Assembly (NCBI RefSeq): GCF_005517195.1
Contig: NZ_CP040244.1
Coordinates: 7,210,001-7,274,000, forward strand
Source: Streptomyces vilmorinianum
GTDB taxonomy: Bacteria > Actinomycetota > Actinomycetes > Streptomycetales > Streptomycetaceae
Length of the DNA stretch: 64,000 bases
Direction of reading: 5' to 3'
This document shows positions 17,534-25,709 of the stretch, one piece after another (position 1 is the first letter of the stretch; every line of letters begins with the position of its first letter). Position numbers and translations under genes: made by a program. The notes beneath the pieces were generated by a model that saw nothing but the letters and a program-made list of their open reading frames with translations, did no database searches and was not told the DNA's origin.

Positions 17534-18475
17534 GTGCTGGATGAAGTGGAGCGCTGGCTGGGGCGGCGGTCCTGGTCCGTGGCGGACCGTTCGCTCGACC
17601 GGATCCTGGCGGCCAAACACGGCGCCACGGTCAGTGTCGTGCTGCCCGCGCTCAACGAGGAGGCGACGGTCGGCGACATCGTCTCCGTGATCCGCCGCGA
17701 GCTGATGTCGGACGCGGTCCCGCTCGTCGACGAGCTGGTGGTGATCGACTCCGGGTCCACCGACCGTACGGCCGAGGTCGCGGCGGCGGCCGGGGCGCGG
17801 GTGGTGGCGCGGGACGCGATCCTGCCCCGCATACCGGCCGTCCCGGGCAAGGGCGAGGTGCTGTGGCGGTCACTGATGGTGACCGAGGGTGACATCGTCT
17901 GTTTCGTGGACGCGGACCTGCGGGACTTCTCCGCGGACTTCGTCTCCGGGATCGTCGGCCCGCTCCTCACCGACCCGGACGTCGACTTCGTGAAGGCGAT
18001 GTACGACCGGCCGCTGGGCGACACTCCAGGTCAGGGCGGCCGGGTGACGGAGCTGGTGGCGCGGCCGCTGCTGAATCTGCACTGGCCGCAGCTGGCCGGC
18101 TTCGTGCAGCCGCTGGGCGGCGAGTACGCGGCGCGGCGCTCGCTGCTCGAACGGCTGCCCTTCCCCGTCGGTTACGGAGTGGAGCTGGGCCTGCTCGTCG
18201 ACGCGCTGCACACGGTGGGCCTCGACGCGCTCGGGCAGGTGGACGTGGGCGTCCGCAAGCACCGCCATCAGGACGGGCGGGCGCTCGGCCGGATGGCGGC
18301 GGCCATCTACCGGACCGCGCAGCTGCGGCTGTCCCGCGGGCATCTGGTGCGTCCGAAGCTGACGCAGTTCGAGCGGGAGGACGACGGGTTCACCCCGCGG
18401 ACGTACGACGTGGACACGGAGGAGCGGCCGCCGATGATCGACATCGCGGAGTACGCGCACCGCCGCGTGGCGTAG
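17534..18475 (+). CDS. gpgS: Glucosyl-3-phosphoglycerate synthase (GT81)
   Basis: 313 residues from GTG 17534, with GGAG five bases upstream. It is a GT-A glycosyltransferase: VSVVLPALNEEATVGDIV (nucleotide-binding start), DSGSTDRT, PGKGEVLWRSL and the DXD motif FVDADLRDF, which binds the metal and nucleotide sugar. VKAMYDRP, HWPQLAGFVQPLGGEYAARR and the acceptor-side PVGYGVELGLLVD are typical of GpgS. It transfers glucose to 3-phosphoglycerate, the first step to glucosylglycerate or methylglucose polysaccharides. The neighbouring trehalose genes suggest a shared theme of compatible solutes and reserve sugars. Confidence 0.88.
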   Translation: MLDEVERWLGRRSWSVADRSLDRILAAKHGATVSVVLPALNEEATVGDIVSVIRRELMSDAVPLVDELVVIDSGSTDRTAEVAAAAGARVVARDAILPRIPAVPGKGEVLWRSLMVTEGDIVCFVDADLRDFSADFVSGIVGPLLTDPDVDFVKAMYDRPLGDTPGQGGRVTELVARPLLNLHWPQLAGFVQPLGGEYAARRSLLERLPFPVGYGVELGLLVDALHTVGLDALGQVDVGVRKHRHQDGRALGRMAAAIYRTAQLRLSRGHLVRPKLTQFEREDDGFTPRTYDVDTEERPPMIDIAEYAHRRVA

Positions 18476-18513
18476 CGCCGCACGATGATGCTTTTTGCCT
18501 AAATTTCCGTTTC

Positions 18514-18927
18514 ATGCGGTTCCACGCTCACCTGGCCACGCTGCCGGCGGCGCTCGTCCTCGCCGCCGGCTCGCTCTCCCTCGCCGCGTCCGCCCCGGCC
18601 GCCCATGCGGCCACGATCGCCTACTCGGTCACGATCGAGGACCCGGTCGAGGACCCGGTGCGCGGGGACCCGGTCGAGGACCCGGTGCGCGGGGACCCGG
18701 TCGAGGACCCGGTGCGCGGGGACCCGGCGCCCACGCCCACGCCGACCCCGACGGACCCCGCGCCGACGGCCCGCCCGCCACGGTCCGCCCCGCACGGCCC
18801 CGGCGGCTCGATGGCCGCGACCGGCGCCCACGGCGAGCGGCTGTGGCTGCTCGGCGGTCTCGCGCTGACCCTGGCGGCGGCGGGCGTCGTGGCGAAGGCC
18901 GCGCAGCGCGGCCGGCGCGAACCATGA
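18514..18927 (+). CDS. Small secreted, possibly sortase-anchored repeat protein
   Basis: 137 residues. A signal peptide (about 1-33, ALVLAAGSLSLAASAPAAHA) is followed by three perfect copies of the nonapeptide VEDPVRGDP, then a Pro/Thr-rich spacer (PTPTPTPTDPAPTA). Near the C-terminus MAATG resembles the LAxTG signal of class E sortases (Met in place of Leu), followed by a hydrophobic helix (LWLLGGLALTLAAAGVVA) and a basic tail (RGRREP). That order fits a cell-wall-anchored protein. Function is unknown. Confidence 0.65.
   Translation: MRFHAHLATLPAALVLAAGSLSLAASAPAAHAATIAYSVTIEDPVEDPVRGDPVEDPVRGDPVEDPVRGDPAPTPTPTPTDPAPTARPPRSAPHGPGGSMAATGAHGERLWLLGGLALTLAAAGVVAKAAQRGRREP
18646..18726 (+). repeat. 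Three 27-bp in-frame tandem repeats
   Basis: Three identical 27-bp units (each encoding VEDPVRGDP) with no silent differences, which points to recent slippage or expansion. Each arm has partial inverted symmetry (GGACCCGGT). Confidence 0.9.
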
Positions 18928-19013
18928 TGTCGCCGGCGTCGCACGGCGGCGACAACCCGCCACGCCTTGTATACGTACGTTTGAGCGTTTCCGGGACGGG
19001 CTAGGTTCGCCAC

Positions 19014-20456
19014 ATGGCATCTGTGCTCGTGGCTTCCAACCGGGGCCCCCTCTCGTACGCCCTCGCCGCCGACGGCACGCTCAGTGCCCGGCGCGGCGGG
19101 GGCGGCCTCGTCTCCGGCCTCTCGTCCGCGCTCGCCGAGCAGCCGGAGGCGCTGTGGGTGTGCGCGGCGCTGTCGGACGGGGACCGGGAGGCGGTGCGCC
19201 GGGGAGTCTCCGAGCCGGGCGTCCGGATGCTGGCCGTGGACCCGGCGGTCTACGACGACGCGTACAACGGCATCGCGAACTCGGTGCTGTGGTTCCTCCA
19301 CCACCACCTGTGGGACGTGCCGCGCGAGCCGGTCTTCGACGCGGAGTTCCGGCGCCTGTGGGACTCGTACCGGGCCTACAACCTCGCCTTCGCCGAGGAG
19401 CTGGCGGCCCGGGCGGCCGAGGGCGCGGCGGTCCTGGTGCAGGACTACCACCTGGCGCTGGTGCCGGGTCAGCTGCGCGAGCTGCGCCCGGACCTGCGGA
19501 TCGCGCACTTCACGCACACGCCGTGGGCGTCGTCGGAGTACATGCGCATGCTTCCGGACGACGTCCGCGAGGAGCTGGTGTGGGGGATGCTCGGCGCGGA
19601 CGAGCTCGGTTTCCACACCTGGGGATGGGCCTCGTCGTTCATGAGCGGCGCGCGCATCGACAGCGCGAGCGGCACGGCGGACGGGCTCTGGCCGAGCGGC
19701 GACCCGTGGCGCGGGGTGGAGCACCGCAGGTGGGGCGGTCCCAAGCGACGTACGCGGGTGCGCGTCCATCCGCTCGGCGTGGACGGCGACGACCTGCGGG
19801 CGCTGGCCCACACGCCGGAGGTGGACGACCGGCTTGCGGCGCTGCGGGCCGAGGTCGGCGACCGGAAGACGATCGTGCGGGTGGACCGTACGGAGCTGTC
19901 GAAGAACGTGGTGCGGGGACTGCTCGCGTACCGGGAGCTGCTCCGGGAGCGGCCGGAGTGGCGGGGCGAGGTCGTCCACCTGGCCTCGGCGTACCCGTCC
20001 CGGCAGGACCTGGCGGTGTACCGCGACTACACGGCGGCGGTGGCGACGCTCGCGGACGACATCGAGGCGGAGTTCGGCACGGCGCAGTGGCGGCCGGTGC
20101 TGCTGTCGGTGAGGGACGACTTCACGCGCTCGCTCGCGGCGTACCGGATGGCGGACGTGGCCCTGATCAACCCGATCCGCGACGGCATGAACCTCGTCGC
20201 GAAGGAGATCCCGGTGGTGTCGGAGGCGGGGTGTGCGCTGGTCCTCTCGACGGGCGCGGGCGCCTACGCCGAGCTGCGCGAGGACGCCCTGACGGTCAAC
20301 CCGTACGACGTGTCCGAGACCGCCGAGGCCCTGCACCGGGCCCTGACGATGCCGGCGAGCGAGCGCGCCGAGCGCACGAAGCGCCTCGCGGCCGCGGCGA
20401 CCGCGCTGCCGCCGCAGCGGTGGTTCCTGGACCAGCTGGCGGCGCTGCGCGACTGA
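19014..20456 (+). CDS. otsA: Trehalose-6-phosphate synthase
   Basis: 480 residues. A GT20 enzyme joining UDP- or GDP-glucose to glucose-6-phosphate. Seen: VLVASNRGPLSY at the start with GGGGLVSGLSSAL (nucleotide-sugar loop); LWFLHHHLWDVPREPVFD; VLVQDYHLALVPGQLRELRP; HFTHTPWASSEYMRML; DELGFHTWGWASSF; VDRTELSKNVVRGLLAY (Arg/Lys phosphate binders); and NPIRDGMNLVAKE, then CALVLSTGAGAYAEL. The matching phosphatase otsB lies 2.6 kb downstream on the other strand. A 27-bp direct repeat spans the stop codon. Confidence 0.93.
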   Translation: MASVLVASNRGPLSYALAADGTLSARRGGGGLVSGLSSALAEQPEALWVCAALSDGDREAVRRGVSEPGVRMLAVDPAVYDDAYNGIANSVLWFLHHHLWDVPREPVFDAEFRRLWDSYRAYNLAFAEELAARAAEGAAVLVQDYHLALVPGQLRELRPDLRIAHFTHTPWASSEYMRMLPDDVREELVWGMLGADELGFHTWGWASSFMSGARIDSASGTADGLWPSGDPWRGVEHRRWGGPKRRTRVRVHPLGVDGDDLRALAHTPEVDDRLAALRAEVGDRKTIVRVDRTELSKNVVRGLLAYRELLRERPEWRGEVVHLASAYPSRQDLAVYRDYTAAVATLADDIEAEFGTAQWRPVLLSVRDDFTRSLAAYRMADVALINPIRDGMNLVAKEIPVVSEAGCALVLSTGAGAYAELREDALTVNPYDVSETAEALHRALTMPASERAERTKRLAAAATALPPQRWFLDQLAALRD

Positions 20457-20511
20457 CCGCGCGACCGACCTCGGGACTGACCTCGCGACTGACCGCGCGA
20501 CCGACCTCGGG
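20449..20511 (+). repeat. 27-bp direct repeat across the otsA stop codon
   Basis: Two identical 27-bp copies (20449-20475 and 20485-20511, beginning GCGACTGACCGCGCGACCGA) separated by 9 bp. The first copy contains the otsA stop codon. The origin is probably local duplication. Confidence 0.8.
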
Positions 20512-20710
20512 GCCGGGCCCGCGCCCGCGCCGCGTTGCCTCCCGGTAAAACCCGGCCCGGGGCGGCGAATTTACGCGATCGACCCCTCCTCTCCACGACT
20601 CCTTTCGTGTCAGACTCTGCGGCGATCGTTCCCCCAGGCGATCCGTACACGCTCATACGGAACCACGCGTATCGCGCACACCATGCGAACCATGCGAAGG
20701 GATCGCGCAC

Positions 20711-23011
20711 GTGAAGAAGATTGTCGTGGGCATGACCCTAGGGTCGGCGCTCACCGCCCTCCTCGCCGCCGGGCTACAGCCCGCCGCCGCGCAGGAGGCC
20801 CGGGACACCGCACCGGGGGCCGCCTCCCCCCGGAGCGACAACCGTCCCGGACCGCTCACGAAGCAGCGCACCGAGCTGCGCAAGCAGGCGATCGACAAGA
20901 TCGCCAAGGGGCAGGCCAAGGCGAACGCCCGTGGCGTCGTCGAGATCGCGCCCGGCAAGTTCGTGGAGACCACGACCGAGACGACCGTCCGCCAGGAGAA
21001 GATCTTCACCATCCTCTCCGAGTTCGGCGAGCAGAGCGCCGGACGGTACGGCTCCACCCCCGGCCCCCTGCACAACCAGATAGCCCAGCCGGACCGGAGC
21101 GTGGACAACTCCAACGCCTGGACGGCCGACTTCGACAAGGCGTACTACGAGAACCTCTTCAACGGCTCCGGCGAGTCGATGAAGACGTACTACGAGAACC
21201 TCTCGAACGGCCGCTACTCGGTCACCAACACCGTCGAGGACTGGGTCAAGGTCCCCTACAACGCCTCCTTCTACGGCGACAACGCCGTCGAGGACAACGG
21301 CGGCTCGTGGGCCTTCATCCAGGACACCGGTGACGCCTGGTGGAACGCGCAGATCGCGGCCGGCAAGACGCCCGCCGAGATCGACGCCTACCTCGCCCAG
21401 TTCGACGTCTGGGACCGCAACGACTGGGACCACGACGGCAACTTCGACGAGGCCGACGGCTACATCGACCACTTCCAGGCCGTCCACGCCGGCATGGGCG
21501 AGGACGCGGGCGGCGGCGCGCAGGGCGAGGACGCCATCTGGTCGCACCGCTGGTACGTCAACGGCGACGACTACGGCCTGACCGGCCCGGACGTCTCCGG
21601 CGCCCAGAACAAGGCGGGCGGCGCCCGCATCGGCCAGTCGAAGTACTGGCTCGGCGACTACACCACCGAGGGCGAGAACGGCGGACTCGGCGTCTTCTGC
21701 CACGAGTTCGGCCACGACCTCGGCCTGCCGGACTACTACGACACCAACGGCGGCGAGAACTCCACCGCCTTCTGGACCCTGATGAGCTCCGGCTCCTGGC
21801 TCGGCCACGGCGCCGCGGCCAACGCCGGCATCGGCACCCACCCGGGTCTGATGGGCGCCGAGGAGAAGATGTTCCTCGGCTGGCTGGACTACTCCGACGC
21901 CGCGCTCGGCAGCTCCGGCACCTACACCCTCAACCCGGCGCAGCTCCAGGTCCCGGGCAAGGACCAGGCCGTCCGGATCGCGCTGCCGGACAAGACGGCC
22001 AGCACCACCTACGCCACCCCCGTCTCGGGCTCGCACGCCTGGTGGACCGGCTCGGCCGACGGCCTGAACGAGTCGATCACCCGCTCCCTCCCGGCCACCT
22101 CGCGCGTCACCGTCCAGGCGAGCGCCTGGTACGAGATCGAGGCCGACTACGACTACCTCTTCGCCGAGTACTCCCTCGACGGAGGCAAGAACTGGTCCCG
22201 CGCGGGCGCGGCCGTCGACGGCTCCTCCGCCGGCAGGTGGACGAGCCTGCGCTACTCGTACAACGCGGGCGGCGCCGAGTCCCTCTTCCGCTTCCGCTAC
22301 CAGACCGACGGCGGCGTCCACTTCGCCGGCGCGTTCCTGGACGACATCCGCTTCACGTCCGGCGGCACGACGCTGCTTGCCGACGACGTCGAGCAGGGCG
22401 TGGGCGGCTGGACCGCCGACGGCCGGTGGAAGATCTCGACCGGTACGGAGACGGCCACCTACCCGCGCTACTACCTGGTCGAGAACCGCGAGTACGTCGG
22501 CAGCGACGCCCTGCTCGCCGAGGGCCCGTACCAGTTCAGCAAGGGCATCACCGCCCCGGACTGGGTGGAGTACTTCCGCTACCAGAACGGCATGCTGGTC
22601 TGGTACGTGGACCGCTCCTTCGACGACAACAACGTCAGCAGCCACCCCGGCGGCGGCCAGGCCATGGCGGTCGACGCCCGTCCGACGCCGTTCCGGTACG
22701 CCGACGGCACCGCGCCGAGCAACCGCCGTCAGCCCTTCGACGCGACCTTCGGCCTGGAGGCCACGGACGCGACCTGCCTCCACAAGGAGGCCCTGTCGGG
22801 CAAGGGCAAGGCCCAGACGGTCGTGACCATGGCGGCCTGCGCGCCGTCGGTCCCGGGCATCGCGGTCTTCGACGACACGAACCCGAACGCGTACTACGAC
22901 ACGACGGCCCCGCAGGCCAGCGTGAAGGTCGCGGGCCACGGCGTGAAGGTCACGGTGACCGGCGACGCCGGTGACGACCTGACGATCAGCGTCGTCAACC
23001 CGGCGTCGTAA
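20711..23011 (+). CDS. Immune inhibitor A-like secreted metalloprotease (M6)
   Basis: 766 residues from GTG 20711, with GAAGGGA upstream. A signal peptide (residues 1-28) and a charged propeptide (LRKQAIDKIAKGQAKANARG) precede the M6 catalytic domain. The zinc motif is HEFGHDLGLPDYYD with His331, Glu332 and His335 and the downstream Asp of the HExxHxxGxxD form. FWTLMSSGSWLGHG contains the Met-turn. DNSNAWTADFDKAYYENLFN and DWDHDGNFDEADGYIDHF (calcium-like loop) are typical of the family. C-terminal beta-rich regions likely bind substrate. It degrades extracellular proteins. It separates otsA and otsB without obvious functional link. Confidence 0.92.
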   Translation: MKKIVVGMTLGSALTALLAAGLQPAAAQEARDTAPGAASPRSDNRPGPLTKQRTELRKQAIDKIAKGQAKANARGVVEIAPGKFVETTTETTVRQEKIFTILSEFGEQSAGRYGSTPGPLHNQIAQPDRSVDNSNAWTADFDKAYYENLFNGSGESMKTYYENLSNGRYSVTNTVEDWVKVPYNASFYGDNAVEDNGGSWAFIQDTGDAWWNAQIAAGKTPAEIDAYLAQFDVWDRNDWDHDGNFDEADGYIDHFQAVHAGMGEDAGGGAQGEDAIWSHRWYVNGDDYGLTGPDVSGAQNKAGGARIGQSKYWLGDYTTEGENGGLGVFCHEFGHDLGLPDYYDTNGGENSTAFWTLMSSGSWLGHGAAANAGIGTHPGLMGAEEKMFLGWLDYSDAALGSSGTYTLNPAQLQVPGKDQAVRIALPDKTASTTYATPVSGSHAWWTGSADGLNESITRSLPATSRVTVQASAWYEIEADYDYLFAEYSLDGGKNWSRAGAAVDGSSAGRWTSLRYSYNAGGAESLFRFRYQTDGGVHFAGAFLDDIRFTSGGTTLLADDVEQGVGGWTADGRWKISTGTETATYPRYYLVENREYVGSDALLAEGPYQFSKGITAPDWVEYFRYQNGMLVWYVDRSFDDNNVSSHPGGGQAMAVDARPTPFRYADGTAPSNRRQPFDATFGLEATDATCLHKEALSGKGKAQTVVTMAACAPSVPGIAVFDDTNPNAYYDTTAPQASVKVAGHGVKVTVTGDAGDDLTISVVNPAS

Positions 23012-23054
23012 GGCACCGGCACAGCCACCCTGTGAAGGCGGTGCGGGCGGTCCC

Positions 23055-23900
23055 TCAGCGGGCCTCCCGTACCGCCTTCGCCAGTTCCGTCAGGAACTCC
23101 ACCACGCCGAGCGGGCCCGCCACCGACAGGTCGGCCCGTTCCGCGAGCTCCTGGACCTCCGTCGAGCCGCTGCAGACCAGCAGGCCCGGGGTCCCGTTCG
23201 AGCGGAGCTTCTCCACGGCCGCGAAGGCCGGCAGGTCGCCCAGGTCGTCGCCCGCGTACAGGACGGATCCGGCGCCCACCTCCCGTACGTACTCCGCCAG
23301 CGCCACGCCCTTGTCCATGCCCGGCGGGCGCAGCTCCAGGACCATGCGGCCGGGTTCGAGGACCAGGCCGTGGCGGGTGGCGAGGTCGGCGAGCGGGGCC
23401 TTGAGCGCCTCGAACGCGCCCTGGGGGTCGGCGGCGCGGCGGGTGTGGACGGCGACCGCGCGGCCCTTCTCCTCGATCCAGGTGCCCGGCCAGGCGCCGA
23501 CACTGTCCAGGAAGCCGGGGAGTTCGGCGCGGACGGAGGCCACGCCCGGGTGGACGGCGGCGGCCTGGACGGTGCCGGTGCGCGCGTCCCAGCGCTCCGC
23601 GCCGTAGTGGCCGAGGACCACGAGGTGCTCCAGGCCCGGGACTCCGGCGAAGCCGCCGTAGCGGACCGCGACCCCGGCCGGGCGGCCGGTCACCACCGCG
23701 ACCGAGGCGACCTCGGGGGCGAGCGCGGAGAGCGCGGGGACGGCGCCGGGGTGGGCGCGGGCCTGTTCGGGGTCCGGGACGATCTCGGCGAGCGTCCCGT
23801 CGAAGTCGAGCGCGACGACGGCCTTGTCCGGCCGCGCGAGAAGCGCGGCCAGGCCGTCACGGCCTGCGGATGTGGTCGGGTGCGGAAGGCTGCTGACCAT
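23055..23900 (-). CDS. otsB: Trehalose-6-phosphate phosphatase
   Basis: 281 residues, a HAD-superfamily phosphatase that releases trehalose from trehalose-6-phosphate. Motif I is VVALDFDGTLAE (nucleophile Asp32, acid Asp34), motif II VAVVTGRPA, and motif IV GSVLYAGDDLGDLPAF. The cap region contains WIEEKGRAVAVHTRRA and GLVLEPGRMVLELRPPGMDKGVAL, characteristic of trehalose phosphatases. It pairs with otsA, although transcribed in the opposite direction. Confidence 0.93.
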   Translation of the reverse strand: MVSSLPHPTTSAGRDGLAALLARPDKAVVALDFDGTLAEIVPDPEQARAHPGAVPALSALAPEVASVAVVTGRPAGVAVRYGGFAGVPGLEHLVVLGHYGAERWDARTGTVQAAAVHPGVASVRAELPGFLDSVGAWPGTWIEEKGRAVAVHTRRAADPQGAFEALKAPLADLATRHGLVLEPGRMVLELRPPGMDKGVALAEYVREVGAGSVLYAGDDLGDLPAFAAVEKLRSNGTPGLLVCSGSTEVQELAERADLSVAGPLGVVEFLTELAKAVREAR

Positions 23901-23923
23901 ACGACGACCCTACCGACGCGGCC

Positions 23924-24166
23924 TCAGCGGCGCTGCTCCTTCTCCGCACGGACCCGCCGCAGCCGGTTGACGGTCACCGGGTCGTGCTCCAGGGCGCGCG
24001 GGTCGTCGAGGAGGGCGTTGAGGAGCTGGTAGTAGCGGGTCGCGGACAGGCCGAGCCGCTCGCGGACGGCCCGCTCCTTGGCGCCGGGGCCGGGCCAGGA
24101 GCGGCGTTCGAGAGCGAGGACGGCCCGCTCCCGTTCGCCGAGTCCGGAGTCGCTCGAGTCGGTCAT
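23924..24166 (-). CDS. DUF3263 protein (small helix-turn-helix)
   Basis: 80 residues. LGERERAVLALERRSWPG, KERAVRERLGLSATRYYQLLNALLDDPRAL and DPVTVNRLRRVRAEKEQRR match the DUF3263 family. It is a short helical actinobacterial protein with a predicted helix-turn-helix (GLSATRYYQLLNALL), so DNA binding is plausible. It lies 23 bp upstream of otsB on the same strand and is probably co-transcribed. Confidence 0.85.
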   Translation of the reverse strand: MTDSSDSGLGERERAVLALERRSWPGPGAKERAVRERLGLSATRYYQLLNALLDDPRALEHDPVTVNRLRRVRAEKEQRR

Positions 24167-24181
24167 ACGAACAACCTATTA

Positions 24182-24246
24182 CTCCGCGCTCCTGCTCCGC
24201 GCTCCTGCTCCGCGCTCCTGCTCGGCGCTCCTACTCCGCGCTCTCC
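24182..24246. repeat. 13-bp tandem repeats at the end of the sugar-binding protein gene
   Basis: Five near-identical 13-bp units (CTCCGCGCTCCTG; the fourth has two changes and the fifth is partial). They lie just after and across the stop codon of the sugar-binding lipoprotein gene. Confidence 0.85.
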
Positions 24247-25502
24247 GCCGCCGTCGCCTCGCGTGCGATCTTCCCCAGGACCTCGGAAGGCTTGGCCCCG
24301 GGCGTGACGGCCTTGCCGATGTTCTTCTTGATGTTCTCGCTGACCTGCGCCCAGGACGTCTTGCCGACCGGCGGGAGCTGCGCGTTCGGCAGCTCCGCGA
24401 GGAACTCGCGGAGGCTCTTGTGCTCCTCCTCGTTCTCCATCCGGGTGTACGCGCTGACGGTGACCGGCAGCAGGTCGTTGTCGCCCGCGAACTTCAGCAC
24501 GTTCTCGTCGCTGAAGACGAAGTCGAGGAACCGGCCGATCTCCTTGCGGTGACCGTTCTGCTTGAAGCCCATGATCCAGTCGGCGACGCCCATGGACGCC
24601 TTGGCCTTGCCCGTCGTACCGGGCAGCGCGACCTTGCCGACCTTGACGCCCTTCTTCTCGGCCTCCTGCATGAGCGAGGGGTGGCCGTTGAGCATGCCGA
24701 CCTCGCCGCGCGAGAAGGCGGCGAAGGCGTCCTTGCGGTTGAGCTTGCCGGGGGCGACGGGGCCGGTGAGCTCCTTCTCGACCAGGTTCTTCTTCAGCCA
24801 GTCGAAGGTCGCGATGTTCCGCTCGGAGTCGATCCGGTAGCGGTCGGTGGCGTCCGTGTAGCCGTCGCCGCCGCTGAGCAGCCACATCATCGTCTCGGCC
24901 TGCGCCTCCTCCGGGCCGAGCGGCAGCGCGAAGGGGTATGGGACGTCGTCGTCCTTCAGCTTCTCCGCGGCGGCCGCCAGCTCGGCCCAGGTGGCCGGCG
25001 GCTTGGTGATCCCGGCCCGGTCGAAGAGCTCCTGGTTGAAGAAGAGCAGCCGGGTGGAGGCGGCGAACGGCAGGCCGTACTGGGTGCGCTTGTTCTCGCC
25101 GGCGGAGGCGAGCGGGGCGAGGAAGTTGGCCTGGACGGGTATGGAGAGCAGCTCGTCGGCGGAGTAGAGGTCGCCGGCGGCCGCGTAGTCGGCGTAGGCG
25201 CCGATCTGGGCGATGTCGGGGGCCTGGCCGGCCTTGACCATGTCGGCGACCTTGCGGTCGACGTCGTTCCAGGACTCGATCTGGACGTCGATCCTCGTGC
25301 CGGGGTTCTTGGCCTCGTAGGCGGCGGCGAGGCCGTCCCAGTACTTCCGGGTGGTGTCGCCGCCGGTGAGGTCGTAGTCGGCGGCGACCAGCTTCAGGGT
25401 CACGTCGCCGGAGTCCTCGCCGGTCAGGCCGCAGCCGGAGAGTGCCGCCGTCAGGCCCAGCGCGGCGATGGTCGCGGTCAGTCCAAGGAATCGCCGCTGC
25501 AC
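24231..25502 (-). CDS. Carbohydrate ABC transporter substrate-binding lipoprotein
   Basis: 423 residues from GTG 25502. The lipobox LSGC places the acylated Cys at residue 24. The fold is family 1 extracellular solute-binding: VTLKLVAADYDLT, YWDGLAAAYEAKNPGTRIDV, DRKVADMVKAGQAPDIAQIG, YGLPFAASTRLLFFNQELFD, PATWAELAAAAEKL and MLNGHPSLMQEAEKKG. No permease or ATPase genes are adjacent, so partners must be elsewhere (MsiK-type ATPases serve many Streptomyces transporters). It is divergent from nagK-nagA, with two DasR-like boxes between. An amino-sugar ligand is therefore likely, though inferred. Confidence 0.88.
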   Translation of the reverse strand: MQRRFLGLTATIAALGLTAALSGCGLTGEDSGDVTLKLVAADYDLTGGDTTRKYWDGLAAAYEAKNPGTRIDVQIESWNDVDRKVADMVKAGQAPDIAQIGAYADYAAAGDLYSADELLSIPVQANFLAPLASAGENKRTQYGLPFAASTRLLFFNQELFDRAGITKPPATWAELAAAAEKLKDDDVPYPFALPLGPEEAQAETMMWLLSGGDGYTDATDRYRIDSERNIATFDWLKKNLVEKELTGPVAPGKLNRKDAFAAFSRGEVGMLNGHPSLMQEAEKKGVKVGKVALPGTTGKAKASMGVADWIMGFKQNGHRKEIGRFLDFVFSDENVLKFAGDNDLLPVTVSAYTRMENEEEHKSLREFLAELPNAQLPPVGKTSWAQVSENIKKNIGKAVTPGAKPSEVLGKIAREATAAESAE

Positions 25503-25559
25503 AGCGTTGTCCCACCCTCTGCTCGTCGTTGAGCTGTGATTTTCACAGGAGAGAAAGCA

Positions 25560-25575
25560 TAAGGTCTACACCACT
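25560..25575. promoter_or_regulatory. DasR-like box (dre) 1
   Basis: TAAGGTCTACACCACT agrees with the DasR consensus ACTGGTCTAGACCACT at 12 of 16 positions, including GGTCTA and ACCACT. It lies 58 bp upstream of the sugar-binding protein start. Confidence 0.7.
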
Positions 25576-25666
25576 TCGGTATCGCTTCGGCTACGCGCGG
25601 ACGCCCCCGGACGCCTCCCCCGGCGCGCGCGAACCGGATTTGTATGACCGCGCAACAATATCGGCC

Positions 25667-25682
25667 AGTGGACTAGACCTTT
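25667..25682. promoter_or_regulatory. DasR-like box (dre) 2
   Basis: AGTGGACTAGACCTTT agrees with AGTGGTCTAGACCACT at 13 of 16 positions, including the CTAGACC core. It ends 27 bp before the nagK start, where a bound repressor would block transcription. GntR-family DasR senses glucosamine-6-phosphate-type signals in Streptomyces. Confidence 0.75.
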
Positions 25683-25709
25683 CAGGCGTTCACGCGCGAG
25701 ACTGTCCCC

